A DNA stretch of 64,000 nucleotides. Source: Psococerastis gibbosa (lineage: Eukaryota > Arthropoda > Insecta > Psocodea > Psocidae). Shown here in pieces: positions 1 through 11,755 of the stretch. Numbering within the stretch: position 1 is the stretch's first letter; the number at the start of each line of letters is the position of its first letter. A program made the translations under genes and the position numbers. The stretch is from contig OZ020488.1 of NCBI GenBank assembly GCA_963971405.1, forward strand, positions 46,296,888-46,360,887. Reading direction: 5' to 3'. The notes beneath the pieces are model-generated. The model was not told the DNA's origin. It did not search any database and was given only the letters and a program-made list of their open reading frames with translations.

Positions 1-480
1 ATTTCAGATTTGAATAAAATTTGGCATGTAGGTTCAAAAAAATCATACCTCGGGAGCATTATTTTTATTTTGGGCTAACTCAATTTGGGGCGTCCAATCC
101 AAAAAAAACGTCTAAAAAATTTATTTCCCAAAAACGGCTCCAACTATTTTCTTAAATTCACATAATATTGTTGTCGTTATTAAGGTCAACAAAGCCCAGT
201 AGGTCGCTTGCCCCTTGATAATTTGGTTCTACGGACAAAAAAAAACACAATTATCTATCGTTGCTTTCTTGCTTATGTTTTAGGTGGTGAATAGAGTAAC
301 AAAACCGAACAAATTGCTTTCCCAAAGATTTTTGTTTTAACGAAAATTAATTTTTTTAAAGAATTAATAAGATAATTCTTGCCGCAATACATAGCGTAGC
401 TTACCGTCACTATTATTGTTTCGTATCGTATGATATGTATATGTATTAGTCTGCCCATTCTTTACTATACAGTCGTCCCA
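1..480 (+). mobile_element. E1 repeat, 3' part, cut by window edge
   Basis: Matches the interior and 3' half of the E1 family seen at 42816-43699 and 18388-19199: the line around 'ggcatgtaggttc', the 'gggctaactcaatttgggg' block, the 'cgcttgccccttgata' block and the 'gtaatgtattagtctgcc' block occur in the same order. The 5' palindrome and microsatellite lie outside the window or are lost, and the terminal 'cggaccggttctt' is absent. It is diverged more than other copies, so it is probably old. No coding capacity is visible. Confidence 0.7.
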
Positions 481-2124
481 ACGATAAATTCAGTGCTTTT
501 GGATAGGGAAACTAGAAATTTGAACCTCAACGAAATTTAACCCTTGAACAATCATTTACTAAGGAACTATTACAGTACCTAACCTAATTGATGAATAGGA
601 CGGGTTCACTCGCACCGGTTCATTTGTTAGGAATTAGGAAATCCTTAAAACCATTAATAATAAAAAATTTCAATGTTGGCTCCATAAGAAGGTGATTTAT
701 GTAATGAAGAAAAAAGCCAAATTATAAGTATCAAAATCGTTTATTTAGTTAGTCAAAAATTCTCTTGAAGTTTGGCATTATTCTCAACTTATTTCTTCAT
801 AAAAGCAATCACTTATTTTGAGAACCCTTGCCTTAATGCAGTAATAATAACAGTAAGAATAATCTGGGAAACTTTTATTCGTAAGAAGTGTCCGGCGGGG
901 GAGCTTAGTCATTACATAGACATGGATAATAATATGAAGTGAAATTCACTTCTTGAACAGTATAAGAATAATAATGTCGTGGAGGTCTGCTTATTGACAA
1001 CGACCCGGACATTATTATATATATATATATATATTATATTGTTTCCGCACCAATTGTTGGCTGTAAATGTCAACGAGAGTCCAGTATATCAATACATAAT
1101 ATATGTGACTGTGAATGTGGGGACATTTTAATGGATTCCTGTGAACGCAGAGGACATTGTTGCATGAGTTAGGCCACCCATATCCAGAATGACTGACTGT
1201 AGCTAACGTTTCGAAAAGTAATGGAGAGTTGCATAAATTGGAAATTGGACAATGTTGTGGACTGTGGTAAATTACTTTTTGAAATTGTGCCTGTGCCTGA
1301 AGAGAACCTTGCGCTATCAGACATGCTGTATTTACTACCCTTTATGGCAACCTGCAGTACTGTTGGGCTGTCATGAAAATTGCTCACTGCTTAAATGCTT
1401 AAATGCCAAACTTGGTCCATCCAATCGCCATTCAGGGTCGAGTCAGGTTAGTTTCTTCGATCCTGCATTGATCAATAATTGTGACAATTCAACCATCGAT
1501 ACTTATATCAAAATATATAATAATAATAATATTATTGGGAAGGGAAGGCTAGGTTGCATCTTCGAATTGTCATATAATGGAAGTATATGGCTTCGATGGC
1601 AAGGTGGTAGCGTGCTTGTACTTGTGCGAGTCTCTAAACGCCATGCGATCGGAGACGTGGCATAACTCAACACGGGTACTAACCCATAGAGGCGACCCAA
1701 GTGGTCAATCGAATACTTTCTTTAAATTGTTAAATGCCATTAACCTTTTATTTTAAAAAAATATATAAAAAAACCATGTAGTTTTACGATGGAAAGAGTT
1801 ACAATTTGTTTGGCGCCAGTCCATGTACAAATTGTTGACTGTACATATACTGTTTATGACATGGGAATGATAATTGTTGACCCTTCAGTATCAGCATGTT
1901 GCATTGAAGGCTGCCATTGGTCGTGTCAATTGTCCATTGACTTGCCTCAAATTTAAAATGTGTGGTCGCATCTCATATAGAAAACTATAGTTTGAATGTG
2001 CAACAAAATCATTTCGGGGTTTTCTTCTGCTTGTGAAAACGTTACTACTGGTTCAAATTTTTTTTTTTTTTTTTTTATGTTTGTGGTTGTGCGCATTGTT
2101 CCTGATGGTTTGCTCGTTGTGTAG
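481..2124. other. Intron or intergenic DNA, no gene seen
   Basis: AT-rich, with stops in all frames at ordinary spacing. It holds a (TA)n tract at about 1015-1037, an (AAT)n tract near 1520, and a T-run at 2059-2075. The T-run could serve as part of the polypyrimidine tract of the exon that starts at 2125. If gene 1 extends upstream, this is its intron. No other coding signal is supported. Confidence 0.5.
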
Positions 2125-2988
2125 AGTCTGTGTCAAGCGTAGACGGCGGCAGGAAGGGGCGCCGGAGGCCACGCAAGGAGCCCCAACAGACCGCCCCAGT
2201 CGAGACGGCGGCGCCCGTCAATGGAGGTAAGCTAACCAGAAGGCGGTCCAGCAGTCACCCAAGTTGCAGAGAAGACTTTTAATGCTGGTTCAACAACCGC
2301 CACTTTGTTGTCATGCAAACTATGTTGCGAATTTCATCGTTCCCTTTCTATGCATGCAGGGACTTAAAGCATTAGTTATTTTTATGAAAATATTAGTCTT
2401 CCAAGAAAAAACACTTTCCCTGTCAGTCAACTCCCCTTCTCCCCGAGGTGAGGGAGTCTGCCCTTAGGGTGCATCTAGTTAATAAACAGACTCACTCCCC
2501 TGGACAGGATTGCTGAAAGTAGGCATTAGAAACAAAAAAACACTGTCCTTGGTAAAGACAGAGCAAAACAGTAAACGCAATGCATTAATGGGCTTTATTC
2601 AAGTGTGTCGTGATTGATTGAATGGTGGCTCCAACCAGTGGTGAATATATAAAATATTTTCGGGACGGGCCGAGACCTGATGATCTCTACTTATCAAGTT
2701 GTTGCCGTGAGGAGAGGACCAAAACGACCTTAAATTGTACCAAGTAAACCGCTTTCCCTTTTAAATAAAAATAAGTTTGTCAAGTAATAGATGAAAAAGT
2801 AATCATTCATTTATGATGTTGCAGGCACACCTGCTGCACCCGCCGCCGAGAGTCCCAAACCCACCAGCTCATGCTCCGAAGGAATGTCGCCCCGAGAACC
2901 GCGGGAGACCCGCAGGCGCGGCAAGCGAGACGACGCTCCCTTGGGGGTGGTGTGCGCGGCGCCCCTCGTGAACGGCTCTGCCATATAA
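2125..2988 (+). CDS. Last two coding exons of an unrecognised basic, Pro/Ala-rich protein
   Basis: Two GC-rich islands in AT-rich DNA have compatible splice signals: exon 2125-2226 (acceptor 'gttgtgtag', donor 'gtaagc') and terminal exon 2825-2988 (acceptor 'gatgttgcag'). Joined in phase 1 they give about 87 residues ending in TAA at 2986-2988. The first exon is strongly basic (an RKGRRRPRKE run) and then rich in Pro/Ala/Thr; the second continues with Pro/Ser/Ala, a second basic stretch (ETRRRGKRDD) and a hydrophobic tail ending NGSAI. No domain is recognised and no function is offered. Upstream exons are outside the window or not visible. The alternative phase gives a longer but unnaturally arginine-rich frame without a clear end, so this reading is preferred. 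GC content is far above the flanks, as in the other exons here. Confidence 0.45.
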
Positions 2989-3715
2989 CATACGCCCTGT
3001 ACATACGTGCACGACTGCCGCGAATCTCGACGACTCTACTACTAGTGTTGCCCGCCGGGACAAGTTTTCGCCGGGGCTTCTCCCCCCTCCCCTCTCTATC
3101 TCCCTTCCACACGTGTCTGATGGCGAAGCCCCCTCGGAACAAAACCCTGTTGTCTGATTTGTTTGTAATATAATTGCTAGTTTTCTCTCGTGCCACGTGA
3201 GGTGGGATTGTGCAGCTCTGCGTTGGTGTCATCTCAAACCAGTTTGCTTCCTTGCTTCACGTTTTTTTTTCGTTTTAGTTTCACCGACCGGAGTGCGATT
3301 TACAGACTGAGAATATTTTTAGTTGTACTACAGAGTACAGTGACTGGTGGTCATGACAGGACTCGTTTCTAAAACTTTGTACTTAATTGCTTTTATTTAG
3401 TTAGTGTAGCCGCCCCAGTCTGATATTTATTATTGTTTGTTAGCCCCGCCGCATAAAGGTGAGAGGGGCAGAGCCATGCTGTAATAATAATAGATATATG
3501 GCGCTACTCTTCTTGCCTCCATGCCTCTACTACTAACTACTCATATTACCCTGAGTAACTTTTTTTTTCTTTTGTTTATTAGTAGTTATTTAAGTTGTTC
3601 GAAGTCGGGAATGCCCGTATTTTTGTAAATTGTTGCTAAAGTCAATTTTTGTAAAATACTCAGCTTCATCTTTGTCACAGGAATGGTTGTGTTTGAATAA
3701 AAGTGATGAAGTATG
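2989..3715 (+). other. Probable 3' UTR with AATAAA at 3696-3701
   Basis: Follows the TAA of the terminal exon. It is moderately GC-rich at first and becomes T-rich, without recognisable repeats. A canonical AATAAA lies at 3696-3701, about 710 bp after the stop. This is inferred from position only. Confidence 0.4.
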
Positions 3716-4745
3716 CCTGCAGCCGCACCTCCCACATGTTCTCTCCATTTCACCTTTCCCTCTCCGTCGGCATTACAGGAGCATCATTTACTTGGCCAAT
3801 TGTCATTATTTTTAAATTATCCAAAACGTTTGAAACGCTTGCCCATTACGATTCAATGGGAATGAGAAAGCCTAAATGATGCTCCCTTTGGATCTTGGAC
3901 TATTATAAATATTGAGATATTAAGTAAATTTATTTTTGGGCACTAATTAGGACCCGTTCGACTAAAATGCGATGCAGACAACAACCATGAGTGATAGCTC
4001 TCATGTAGCGGGATTCAAATTAAGTTTAGGTAGGTATAGCCATAGTCTCAAGACCGCCAAATATTGCACTAAGGCTACCTAAAGCATACGTTTATTTAGG
4101 CAACTTGGATAGTTAGGGTGGTACCGGAAATTACAGCCTCGTTGCCTATTTAACAGTGTACTGCCCGTCCGAAATTTAATATTTTTTATTTAATTAACTA
4201 ATCAAGTTATTAAAGATTTGGCTCATTTAAGTTGTAGAAAACTACTTTATGCTTCATATTATATTACGATTTTTTTAGTTTTTTTTTTAACAAATCGATT
4301 TTACTTGAAAAGTATATAGGCCTATTTATAAAATATCATGTTCACCATACACTGATGCTAATGTATAAAGTAACCCACTCAAACGCACCTTCCTACATCT
4401 TACAAAAATATACAAAATTACAGTCACAGCGCAATGGCACAACATGAAATACCACTACATTGCATAAAAACACAAGACATGTGCAATCTACGGCATTATA
4501 CTCTTCGCTACTGGAACCACCTACCATTGGAGATCAGGGCAGCTAGTTCACTCAGTAGCTTTAAGAAAATAATTAAACACTATATCTTAGATAACGCTTG
4601 AGACTCTCCGGTTCTGTAAAGGTGATGTATACATTTTATCCTTGTTTTTTTCACTATTCCTCATCTTTTTTCTCCATTTAACGGTCCCCACCTGGCCATG
4701 GCTACTGGAAAGTAACGATGATATATTAATATACATTATTGATCC
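3716..4745. other. Intergenic, no gene seen
   Basis: AT-rich sequence between the presumed polyadenylation site of gene 1 and the first MITE. No exon-like GC-rich island, RNA gene or terminal repeat was found. Confidence 0.5.
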
Positions 4746-4895
4746 CAAGGCCGTAGATAGGTTTTTTTTGGGGGGGGGGGGGGGTTCAGACATTTCATTG
4801 GATATTAGGCCTACATAGTAATTTTTATTTTTCCTCTCAAAATCCGATACTATCTAGTATTAAGCCATTTCGGGGGGGGGGGGGGGTACGGCCTT
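4746..4895. mobile_element. Short hAT-type MITE of the CAAGGCCGTAG family
   Basis: Begins CAAGGCCGTAGATAGG and ends TACGGCCTTG, inverted ends of about 10 bp. The interior (cctctcaaaatccgat, ctatctagtattaagcc) matches the larger members at 6647-6951 and 15488-15814. G-runs sit just inside both ends. The flanking 8-mers (attgatcc / atctcaat) do not match, so this copy is rearranged or internally deleted. Confidence 0.6.
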
Positions 4896-4978
4896 GATCT
4901 CAATCGACTGTCCGATTGGATCCGGATAATCTTTTATTGTGGCCCACTAGGATCCACAAAATGTTTTGAAGATGTATA

Positions 4979-5075
4979 CAAGGCCGTGCCCAGGTTTTGA
5001 TTTCGGGGGGGGGGGGTCCAAACAATTTTTTTACGTAATTTACTAGTGGATAAATTCTTCAAACCATACAGGCTT
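4979..5075 (+). mobile_element. Truncated hAT-type MITE fragment (CAAGGCCGTGCCC end)
   Basis: The left end CAAGGCCGTGCCCAGG is followed by a G-run and a block (ggataaattcttcaaaccat) shared with the complete MITE at 44572-44754. The right end is missing. Confidence 0.6.
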
Positions 5076-5504
5076 ACCTGCAAATATTTTGTAACTTTAA
5101 ATATTGTAGAATTCGCTCTGCCCCAAAGATGCAACTATCACTTTCATTTCTCAAGTTTTTCCAGTGGCTTGGGGAACGAAATAATTCGGACCTCTCTCAT
5201 ATGTGGTCTGCCCTGGTATCGGCTATCAGTATTACACAAGCCATAGCAGCAATTCTTGACCATAACGCTAGAAATATGAATAATAACAACTGAAAACTTT
5301 AAAAATCAATAGCGCTCAATGCATTTTATATCCTTCAATGTCCTAACAGCTGATTTTGTTTACATTATTTTCGCAATCACGCATGCGTTGTTAGCTCCGC
5401 TTTCTTACTGTGACGTCACTACGCAAGAACTACATTTGTACTAAAAATAGAAGATGACGAGTCGGTCAGCGTAACACCATATATTATGTTGTTCTGTGCG
5501 TAAC

Positions 5505-7333
5505 CATTGAACTATATATATATATACACTGGAAACAACAGGAGCGCTAGGGCTGTCGGCAACGGACAAAACCTGATATCTTGGATATTATGGCAGAAGC
5601 GTTCCATGCCATATACACTTACGTGTAAATTTGATGTTTTTCAATAATTTATTTAATACGATTTATTGACATTTTCTGCTTTTGTAATATTTATTTATTT
5701 ATTATAGAACAATATTCTATGGTCACATACCGGCATTTATGAAGATTTATTAATATTTAGCTAGGAATATGTTACTAAGAAAAATTGTGTCAAGCAGCAA
5801 TTTAACAAAATATAGTCAAACTATTTAGTCCAATCTAACCATGTTCGTCTATTTAATTGCATTGGGACTAAATTTAAAGTGTTCAACTTGCTAAATTTAG
5901 GCTCCTACCTATACCAGGAGTACCGTATATCCTATATCCAGCCCATTGGGGGGGGGGGGGTAATTTGGCTCACAATATAACAAACATATGTAGTATCCTT
6001 TACATTATAACGTAATAAGTTAGGCAACTTACAACAGGCTATCTTATAAGATTTTGGGGGCAGCTCCCCCCTTCAGCTGTCAGCTGTCTGACAGGGGGGC
6101 GGATATCCCCCCTCCAAAAAAATCAGTGAATCTATTTTATAAAGTAATTTTTATAACGCTCTGATTTAATCGATACTACATAGATTTTTCCTATTTTGAC
6201 CCACAGCTCCCCCCCCCCCCCCCATGATGAGCTGGATCCGTCCCTGATCCACCCACACCGGCATTCGAATTTTTAAATCTCATAGCCTACTTATTATGCT
6301 TACACGATGTGAATATTCTGTGTGCTATCATCAATGAAAAAATATTGCAGTGTTGATTTAGGTACGTGTGATTTGCAAGAAAGCCACGAAACTCGCCCAA
6401 ATGGGAAATAAAAACACTTTTTTCCTCTGTAAATTTGCCTTATAGTGTTTCGCTATTTTTATTCACTATCAAAACTTAGGTTCTGCAGGACTAGGCCTGC
6501 TTAGGCTGCTGGAATTTTCAGCTTCCTAAAATAATTTTAAACTTGACGAACTAAAAAATGCCTTGAGGTTGAAACAATAACAATAATAATAATATTAATA
6601 ATAATAATAATAATAATAATTAGTATTAAAATTATACATACACAATCAAGGCCGTAGCCAGGGTTTTTTTTGGGGGGGGGGGGTAAAAATTTCATTGGGT
6701 ATTACATAGTGGTTTTTATGTTTCCTCTCAAAATCCGATTCTATCTAGTGTCAAGCCATTTCATTTCGGGGCAGTAACGGTTTCAGAAAAAGTTTTCGGG
6801 GGGGGGGCAAAAAATATCGCGTTTCCCTTACTTGAGTAATAATTTCTCTTAATTTCCTTCAAAAGTCCATTCTAACTAGAATAATGCTATTTCTTTCGGG
6901 AGGGGGGGGGGGGCGACCGCCCCCAAGGATCCCCCCTTGGCTACGGCCTTGAGGACAATTGAAAGTGTGCGATTTGTTAACATAATGATTAATAAAACTG
7001 AAATAAACCCATAAATGTTGCATCAACTAATGACCAAACCATGCGAACACTTACTTGTGAAAAGTAATATTTTCCCCCGTTTCTCGACATATCTTGAACC
7101 TATTAGTGCATTTATAAGCAGAGCAAGATATGACCATTATGTCAAACCAAAGAAAAACTCAATAAATGGGTATATAGATTAAATAACAGGCAATGAAATA
7201 CGTCTAAATCGCATTGAAGGCAATGGAGTCAACCACTTCTTGCCATAATAACCCTTTCTGTCACGTGACCAAAAGTGAAGACATTTGTTCAGCGTGGGCT
7301 AGGTGCCGTGGTAGCAATCCATGTATATCAATG
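5505..7333 (+). repeat. Segmental duplication, copy 1
   Basis: Collinear with 14265-16190. Both begin at 'cattgaactatatata', continue through 'caggagcgctagg' and 'ggcaacggacaaaacctgat', share the CAAGGCCGTAG MITE and end at 'ccatgtatatcaatg'. Small indels distinguish them: copy 1 has extra sequence at about 6173-6240, copy 2 at about 14847-14990. They are in direct orientation, about 8.8 kb apart. Copy 1 ends where the inverted-repeat element at 7334 begins, whereas copy 2 continues uninterrupted. No gene lies within either copy. Confidence 0.85.
6647..6951. mobile_element. hAT-type MITE, duplicated copy 1
   Basis: Terminal inverted repeats begin CAAGGCCGTAGCCAGGG on the left and, read inward on the other strand, CAAGGCCGTAGCCAAGG on the right. 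The right flank is AGGACAAT; the left flank (tacacaat) is a degraded copy. The paralogue at 15488 has the intact AGGACAAT on its left. The two together reconstruct an 8-bp target duplication, which is diagnostic of hAT elements. G-runs lie inside both ends; there is no ORF. Confidence 0.8.
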
Positions 7334-7495
7334 GCGTAACACCTGTGTTTGCACCATTGGTTTGCACTGCGCGTGCTCATGGACTCAAACCACAGAACAT
7401 CGTATAATTATATATTAGGGCTGCCACATTCCGTGGCTTACCTCAGAATTTCGTGGGAAATAATTCTATTCCGGGATCAACAATTTTTGAGTACC
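7334..7495 (+). repeat. Left arm of a long inverted repeat around the gypsy insertion
   Basis: From 'gcgtaacacctgtgtttgca' to 'gatcaacaatttttgag' this stretch is the reverse complement of about 13440-13627, with a few differences. Subtracting the gypsy element leaves an ancestral element of about 1.0 kb with long terminal inverted repeats. Segmental-duplication copy 2 (16190) shows the site without it. No target duplication could be fixed. Confidence 0.7.
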
Positions 7496-8089
7496 TACCT
7501 AAGAACAGTTGGTACTGTAGGTACGTAGGCTACAGTTCAATGTGAAGAGTTGTAATACTGCAATTTACTTTTGGCCTACGGTACTGCATGCTATTTTGGT
7601 GTTCTGTGCTGCTGACTATTCTGTAAAGTGCAGTGAAGTTTTCAATTGCAAACACAATATAAGTCTAATTAATTTTTAATTGTGGAATTTTAATTTTTCC
7701 GTTAATTATTTAGTAATATCAAAACACAAGCTTCTTTAATCCTATTTAGGCCTACATAATTTGAAATTTAGGTGTGTCACTGCTTCATCATTTAGCTTAT
7801 TAGGTGCAGTAGTAAAAAACTAAATGCACTAAATACTAATGATGGTAGGCTACGATGAGTACCAGGCTGGGCAGCCGTATTCCTAACAATTTTTAAATAA
7901 TATACGGAATACTCCGGAATTTTTTAAAATGTTGGTCCCCTTTATATGATATGATTTTTTTAACTCTCATCTGTCCATGGCCCTGGTTCCTAACCTTATC
8001 TCGTTATTTTAAATTTTAATTGTAACTTTAAATTGCAGCCGATAAAAAATACCCATCAGCTTCAGATTCAACCATCACAAATTGACATG
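7496..8089. other. Interior of the long-inverted-repeat element, no gene
   Basis: AT-rich sequence between the left inverted arm and the gypsy target site. No ORF, exon or further repeat was recognised. Confidence 0.45.
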
Positions 8090-8093
8090 ATTC

Positions 8094-8480
8094 TGTAGCT
8101 TGTCGAAGGACGATGCAATTGAATAGGCAGTGTAGACTTGAATTGGTTTGTATTGCAGTGCTTCGACTCAAGTTAGAGTAATTTAACACACAGTGGTTAC
8201 AATATGAGCTGTGAGACGAGAACGATACATGCTTACAATTAATATTGAATTTGATCCAGCCTGCTTCCATATAGAAAAACCAACTCTGTGTCCACAGCTA
8301 AAGGAGCTGATGAGACACAGAGGGTAGATTAAAGATATTATTGAATAAGAGAAATAAATACGTAAAAGGAAGATTGAGGAATATTGAATTATCTGAATGT
8401 GAACAGCGCCATCTACCGGGAAAAAGGTGAAGCTGGAAGCAGACTGGTTATTACACATGTGGGACTAAGTGGTCCCCACA
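8094..8480 (-). repeat. 3' LTR of the gypsy element
   Basis: 387 bp. In element orientation it begins TGTGGGGACC and ends AAGCTACA. It looks identical to the 5' LTR at 12998-13384. Confidence 0.93.
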
Positions 8481-8493
8481 TTACCCCCCTCCT
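8481..8493 (-). promoter_or_regulatory. Polypurine tract of the gypsy element
   Basis: On the minus strand AGGAGGGGGGTAA lies directly before the 3' LTR, the expected position of the plus-strand primer in reverse transcription. The pol stop codon falls at its edge. Confidence 0.75.
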
Positions 8494-11400
8494 AAGACTG
8501 GAAGTCGGAGAAATGTCGTGGAACGTGGACGTGACGACCTGAGCCAGTGGTGCGAGTCGGTGGTGTCGGCACGACGTCAGTGGCAGGAAGTGGTGAGGAG
8601 ACCTTCTCCTGAGGTTTATCTTGAGCAGGATGCTGATGCGGGGGGTTGATCGTAGACTGGTGAGACGGTTCGTCTGTACTGGCATTAATGTAGGCCGGCT
8701 TGACCCTGTCCATTGACACAGTAACCGCACGACCGCGGCTTGAAATCGTAACTGTTTTGTCGGTGCGACTTAACACAGGGAATGGTCCCGCATAAGGACG
8801 TTCGAGGGAAGCACGGACGTGGTCTTGTCTCACGAAAACGTGCGTGGCCTTGGCAAGGTCTTGTGGGATGAATGTTTGATGAGCCCCGTGTCTCTTGACG
8901 CGAGTGGGGCGTAGTGAGTCGAATTTCCTTCGAAGTGAGATGAGAGTGTCCGCCGGACTCTGATTTGAAGGAGGAGTTGTCAGCATCTGTCCTGGTAGTT
9001 TTAATGGTTCACCATAGACCAGATCTGCTGGAGAAGCTTGAAGATCTTTCTTAAGAGTGGCGCGCATGCCCAGTAAAACTAGCGGAAGGGCTTCCGTCCA
9101 TTTGTCATTGGCATGACACATAATGGAGGCTTTGAGTGAGCGGTGCATACGCTCTACCATGCCGTTGGATGCAGGGTGGTAACTGGTAGTCCGTGCATGG
9201 TGAAATCCGCATAATCGGGCCAGGTCAGCAAACAAATGGCTCTCAAACTGTCGGCCGCGATCTGTAGTAATTGTCTCCGGGCACCCAAACCGGCTGATCC
9301 AGCAGGAAATGAGGGTTCTGGCGACGTTTTCGGCGGTGATGTTCACCATAGGAGCGGCTTCCGGCCATCGCGTGAAACGGTCAACGAGTGTTAACAAATA
9401 CGTGCAGCCTTCCGACGGTGGTAATGGGCCTACAATGTCGAGGTGTATGTGCTGAAACCGTCGGTCAGGCTGAGTAAAGGTTCCAATCGCAGTGAGGGTG
9501 TGTCGATGTATCTTGGACAATTGACAGTTGACACACAGACGAGCCCAAGCGCGGCAATCCTTACGGATAGAAGGCCATATGTAGCGTTGGGCAACCAGGT
9601 TAGCAGACGCTGCTATTCCTGGGTGATGTAGGCTGTGTAGGTGCTCGAAAAGTTGTCGACGTAATGGTTTGGGCACAAATGGGCGTTGTATGTCTTGACT
9701 AGAATCGCACGTAAGGACTGAATCAGAGCCCGGAATGGGAACATCAACGAGGATGAGGGACGTCTTTCTACTGGACCGAAGCTCTTTGAGTTCTCTGTCG
9801 TCTTTCTGAGCAGAAGAAAGTTGCTCAGGAGATACGGGAGTAGAGATTGCTTCGATTCTTGAGAATGCATCAGCGGCCAAGTTGTCCTGCCCAGCGATGT
9901 ATTGGATGTCCGTGGTGAATTGAGAGACGAATTCCATTTGCCGCATTTGGCGAGGTGAGCAACTTGTTTTTGGATTCTGAAAAGCGTGCGTCAACGGTTT
10001 GTGATCGGTATACACGACAAAAGCGCGCGCTTCTAGCAGGTAACGGAAATGACGAATGGCGTCGTGTACCGCAAGCAATTCGCGATCGTAGGCGGACCAT
10101 GTTCGTTGGTTTTCTTTAAGTTTCTGCGAGAAGAATGCCAATGGCTGCCAATGATCGTTGATCCGTTGTTGGACTGTAGCTCCGATACTGGTGTCTGATG
10201 CATCTGTGACTAGTGCAATCGGAGCCGTATGATCTGGATGCGCGAGTAGGGTGATGCGTGCCAGACTGTGTTTGCATGAGCTGAAAGCTTCGGTAAGCTT
10301 TGTTGTCCATGGTATCGTAGCGTTCCCTTTTACCTTGTCTCCAGATAACAACGTGTTGAGTGGTGCTTGTTCATTGGCTGCATTTGGTAGGAACCGGCGG
10401 TAGTAGTTAATCATGCCAAGGAAACGGCGTAGATCTTTGAATGTCTTTGGAAGAGGGTATTCAGTGAGTGCCTTTACCCTGTCTGGTAGGGCTTGTGTGC
10501 CTTCTGCTGACACGAGGTAACCAAGAAAGCTGATTGACCCAACGCCGAGGGTACACTTGCTAGGATTAATGACTAGGCCATATTCTCGGAATCGTTGGAA
10601 GAGTTGACGTAGGTGTGATTCGTGCTCCTGCTTATCACTCGATGCAACCAGTACGTCGTCGATGTATGAATATGCCCACGGGAGGTCGCGTAGGATGTTA
10701 TCCATGAAGCGTTGGAAGGTTTGAGCAGCATTGCGAAGACCGAATGTCATGAATGGGAATTCGAAAAGGCCGAACGGAGTATTTATTGCTGTCTTTGGAA
10801 TGTCACCATTGGAAACTGGTATCTGGGTGAATGCTTTGACCAGGTCTATTTTGCTGAATACGGTTTTTCCTCGCAATTCTGCACTGAAATCTGCGATGTG
10901 GCGGACTGGGTACGCGTCAGGAATTGTTCGAGCATTGAGCCGTCTGTAGTCCCCGCATGGGCGCCATGAATGGTCGCTTTTAGGTACTAGGTGTAATGGT
11001 GAGGCCCATGGGCTGTCGGACGGACGACATACGCCGGTCTGGATCATGTCGTTGAACTCCTTTTTGGCGATAATAAACTTGTCCGGGGCCAACCGGCGTG
11101 GGCGAGCGGAGACGGGAGGTCCGTCTGTCGTTCTAATGTAGTGGACCGTGGAGTGTTTGACCTGGTCTGTGGGTTGTCTCGGCCGCGTGAGGTCGCTAAA
11201 CTCCTCAATTATTACTTTTAGACTGGCCGGGGTACTGTGCGGTATTGTTAAGGTAGAAACGCTAGGTTGCTTGGAGGGGCTTTGACACAGGTTCGCCTTG
11301 CGATGCGTTGTCCCGTCGATCAGCTTTGAGTTCTGGAGATCCACCAGCAAATTAGAGGCTGCGAGAAAGTCTGCACCGATGATGGGTTGCGTGACATCGG

Positions 11401-11755
11401 CAATGATGAAATTCCAACGGAAACTGCGTCGTAATCCCAGGTCCAGTTGTTGAGCTGTTGTTCCGTACGTATTGATGATTGTGCCATTGGCGGCAGTCAG
11501 CTCGAGTTGAGTACGACGGAGCGGTAGGTTGAGACGGGCACGTGGAAAAACGCAGATGTCGGACCCTGTGTCAATGAGATAACGTATCTTGGTGCAAGGG
11601 TCCGTGATAAGAAGGCGATGTGAGGTTTTAAGCAGGTGTGTAGTGGCGCAGGCAGGCCCTGCCTTTACTGGCTGCGATCGTCGTTTTTCGGAAATCTGCA
11701 TGGCTGCTGGCACTTTCTGGCCTTCCTCCCATAGGTTTGGTGGTAAAAACACCAA
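8492..11755 (-). CDS. pol: Ty3/gypsy Pol polyprotein (PR-RT-RNaseH-IN)
   Basis: Open frame of 1087 codons from the first Met. Order seen: aspartic protease (DTGSD, residue 62), reverse transcriptase about 220-415 with YIDD at 364-367, RNase H starting at DAS 518 with TDHKP near 583, integrase zinc finger (H710/H711, C741, C744) and integrase core with D773, D832 and E868. The enzymes copy element RNA to DNA in particles and insert it into the genome. The frame is -1 relative to gag and overlaps it by about 90 bp, so expression by -1 ribosomal frameshifting is likely; the first Met given here is then not the true start. No stop or frameshift interrupts it, and all catalytic residues sought are present. 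Confidence 0.93.
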   Translation of the reverse strand: MVFLPPNLWEEGQKVPAAMQISEKRRSQPVKAGPACATTHLLKTSHRLLITDPCTKIRYLIDTGSDICVFPRARLNLPLRRTQLELTAANGTIINTYGTTAQQLDLGLRRSFRWNFIIADVTQPIIGADFLAASNLLVDLQNSKLIDGTTHRKANLCQSPSKQPSVSTLTIPHSTPASLKVIIEEFSDLTRPRQPTDQVKHSTVHYIRTTDGPPVSARPRRLAPDKFIIAKKEFNDMIQTGVCRPSDSPWASPLHLVPKSDHSWRPCGDYRRLNARTIPDAYPVRHIADFSAELRGKTVFSKIDLVKAFTQIPVSNGDIPKTAINTPFGLFEFPFMTFGLRNAAQTFQRFMDNILRDLPWAYSYIDDVLVASSDKQEHESHLRQLFQRFREYGLVINPSKCTLGVGSISFLGYLVSAEGTQALPDRVKALTEYPLPKTFKDLRRFLGMINYYRRFLPNAANEQAPLNTLLSGDKVKGNATIPWTTKLTEAFSSCKHSLARITLLAHPDHTAPIALVTDASDTSIGATVQQRINDHWQPLAFFSQKLKENQRTWSAYDRELLAVHDAIRHFRYLLEARAFVVYTDHKPLTHAFQNPKTSCSPRQMRQMEFVSQFTTDIQYIAGQDNLAADAFSRIEAISTPVSPEQLSSAQKDDRELKELRSSRKTSLILVDVPIPGSDSVLTCDSSQDIQRPFVPKPLRRQLFEHLHSLHHPGIAASANLVAQRYIWPSIRKDCRAWARLCVNCQLSKIHRHTLTAIGTFTQPDRRFQHIHLDIVGPLPPSEGCTYLLTLVDRFTRWPEAAPMVNITAENVARTLISCWISRFGCPETITTDRGRQFESHLFADLARLCGFHHARTTSYHPASNGMVERMHRSLKASIMCHANDKWTEALPLVLLGMRATLKKDLQASPADLVYGEPLKLPGQMLTTPPSNQSPADTLISLRRKFDSLRPTRVKRHGAHQTFIPQDLAKATHVFVRQDHVRASLERPYAGPFPVLSRTDKTVTISSRGRAVTVSMDRVKPAYINASTDEPSHQSTINPPHQHPAQDKPQEKVSSPLPATDVVPTPPTRTTGSGRHVHVPRHFSDFQS

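Noticed and set aside
2033..2230. Frame with a hydrophobic start (LLLVQIFFFFFL) read as a small membrane protein
   Set aside because: The hydrophobic part is translation of a T-run before a splice acceptor; the GC-rich part reads better as exon 2125-2226 in another frame.
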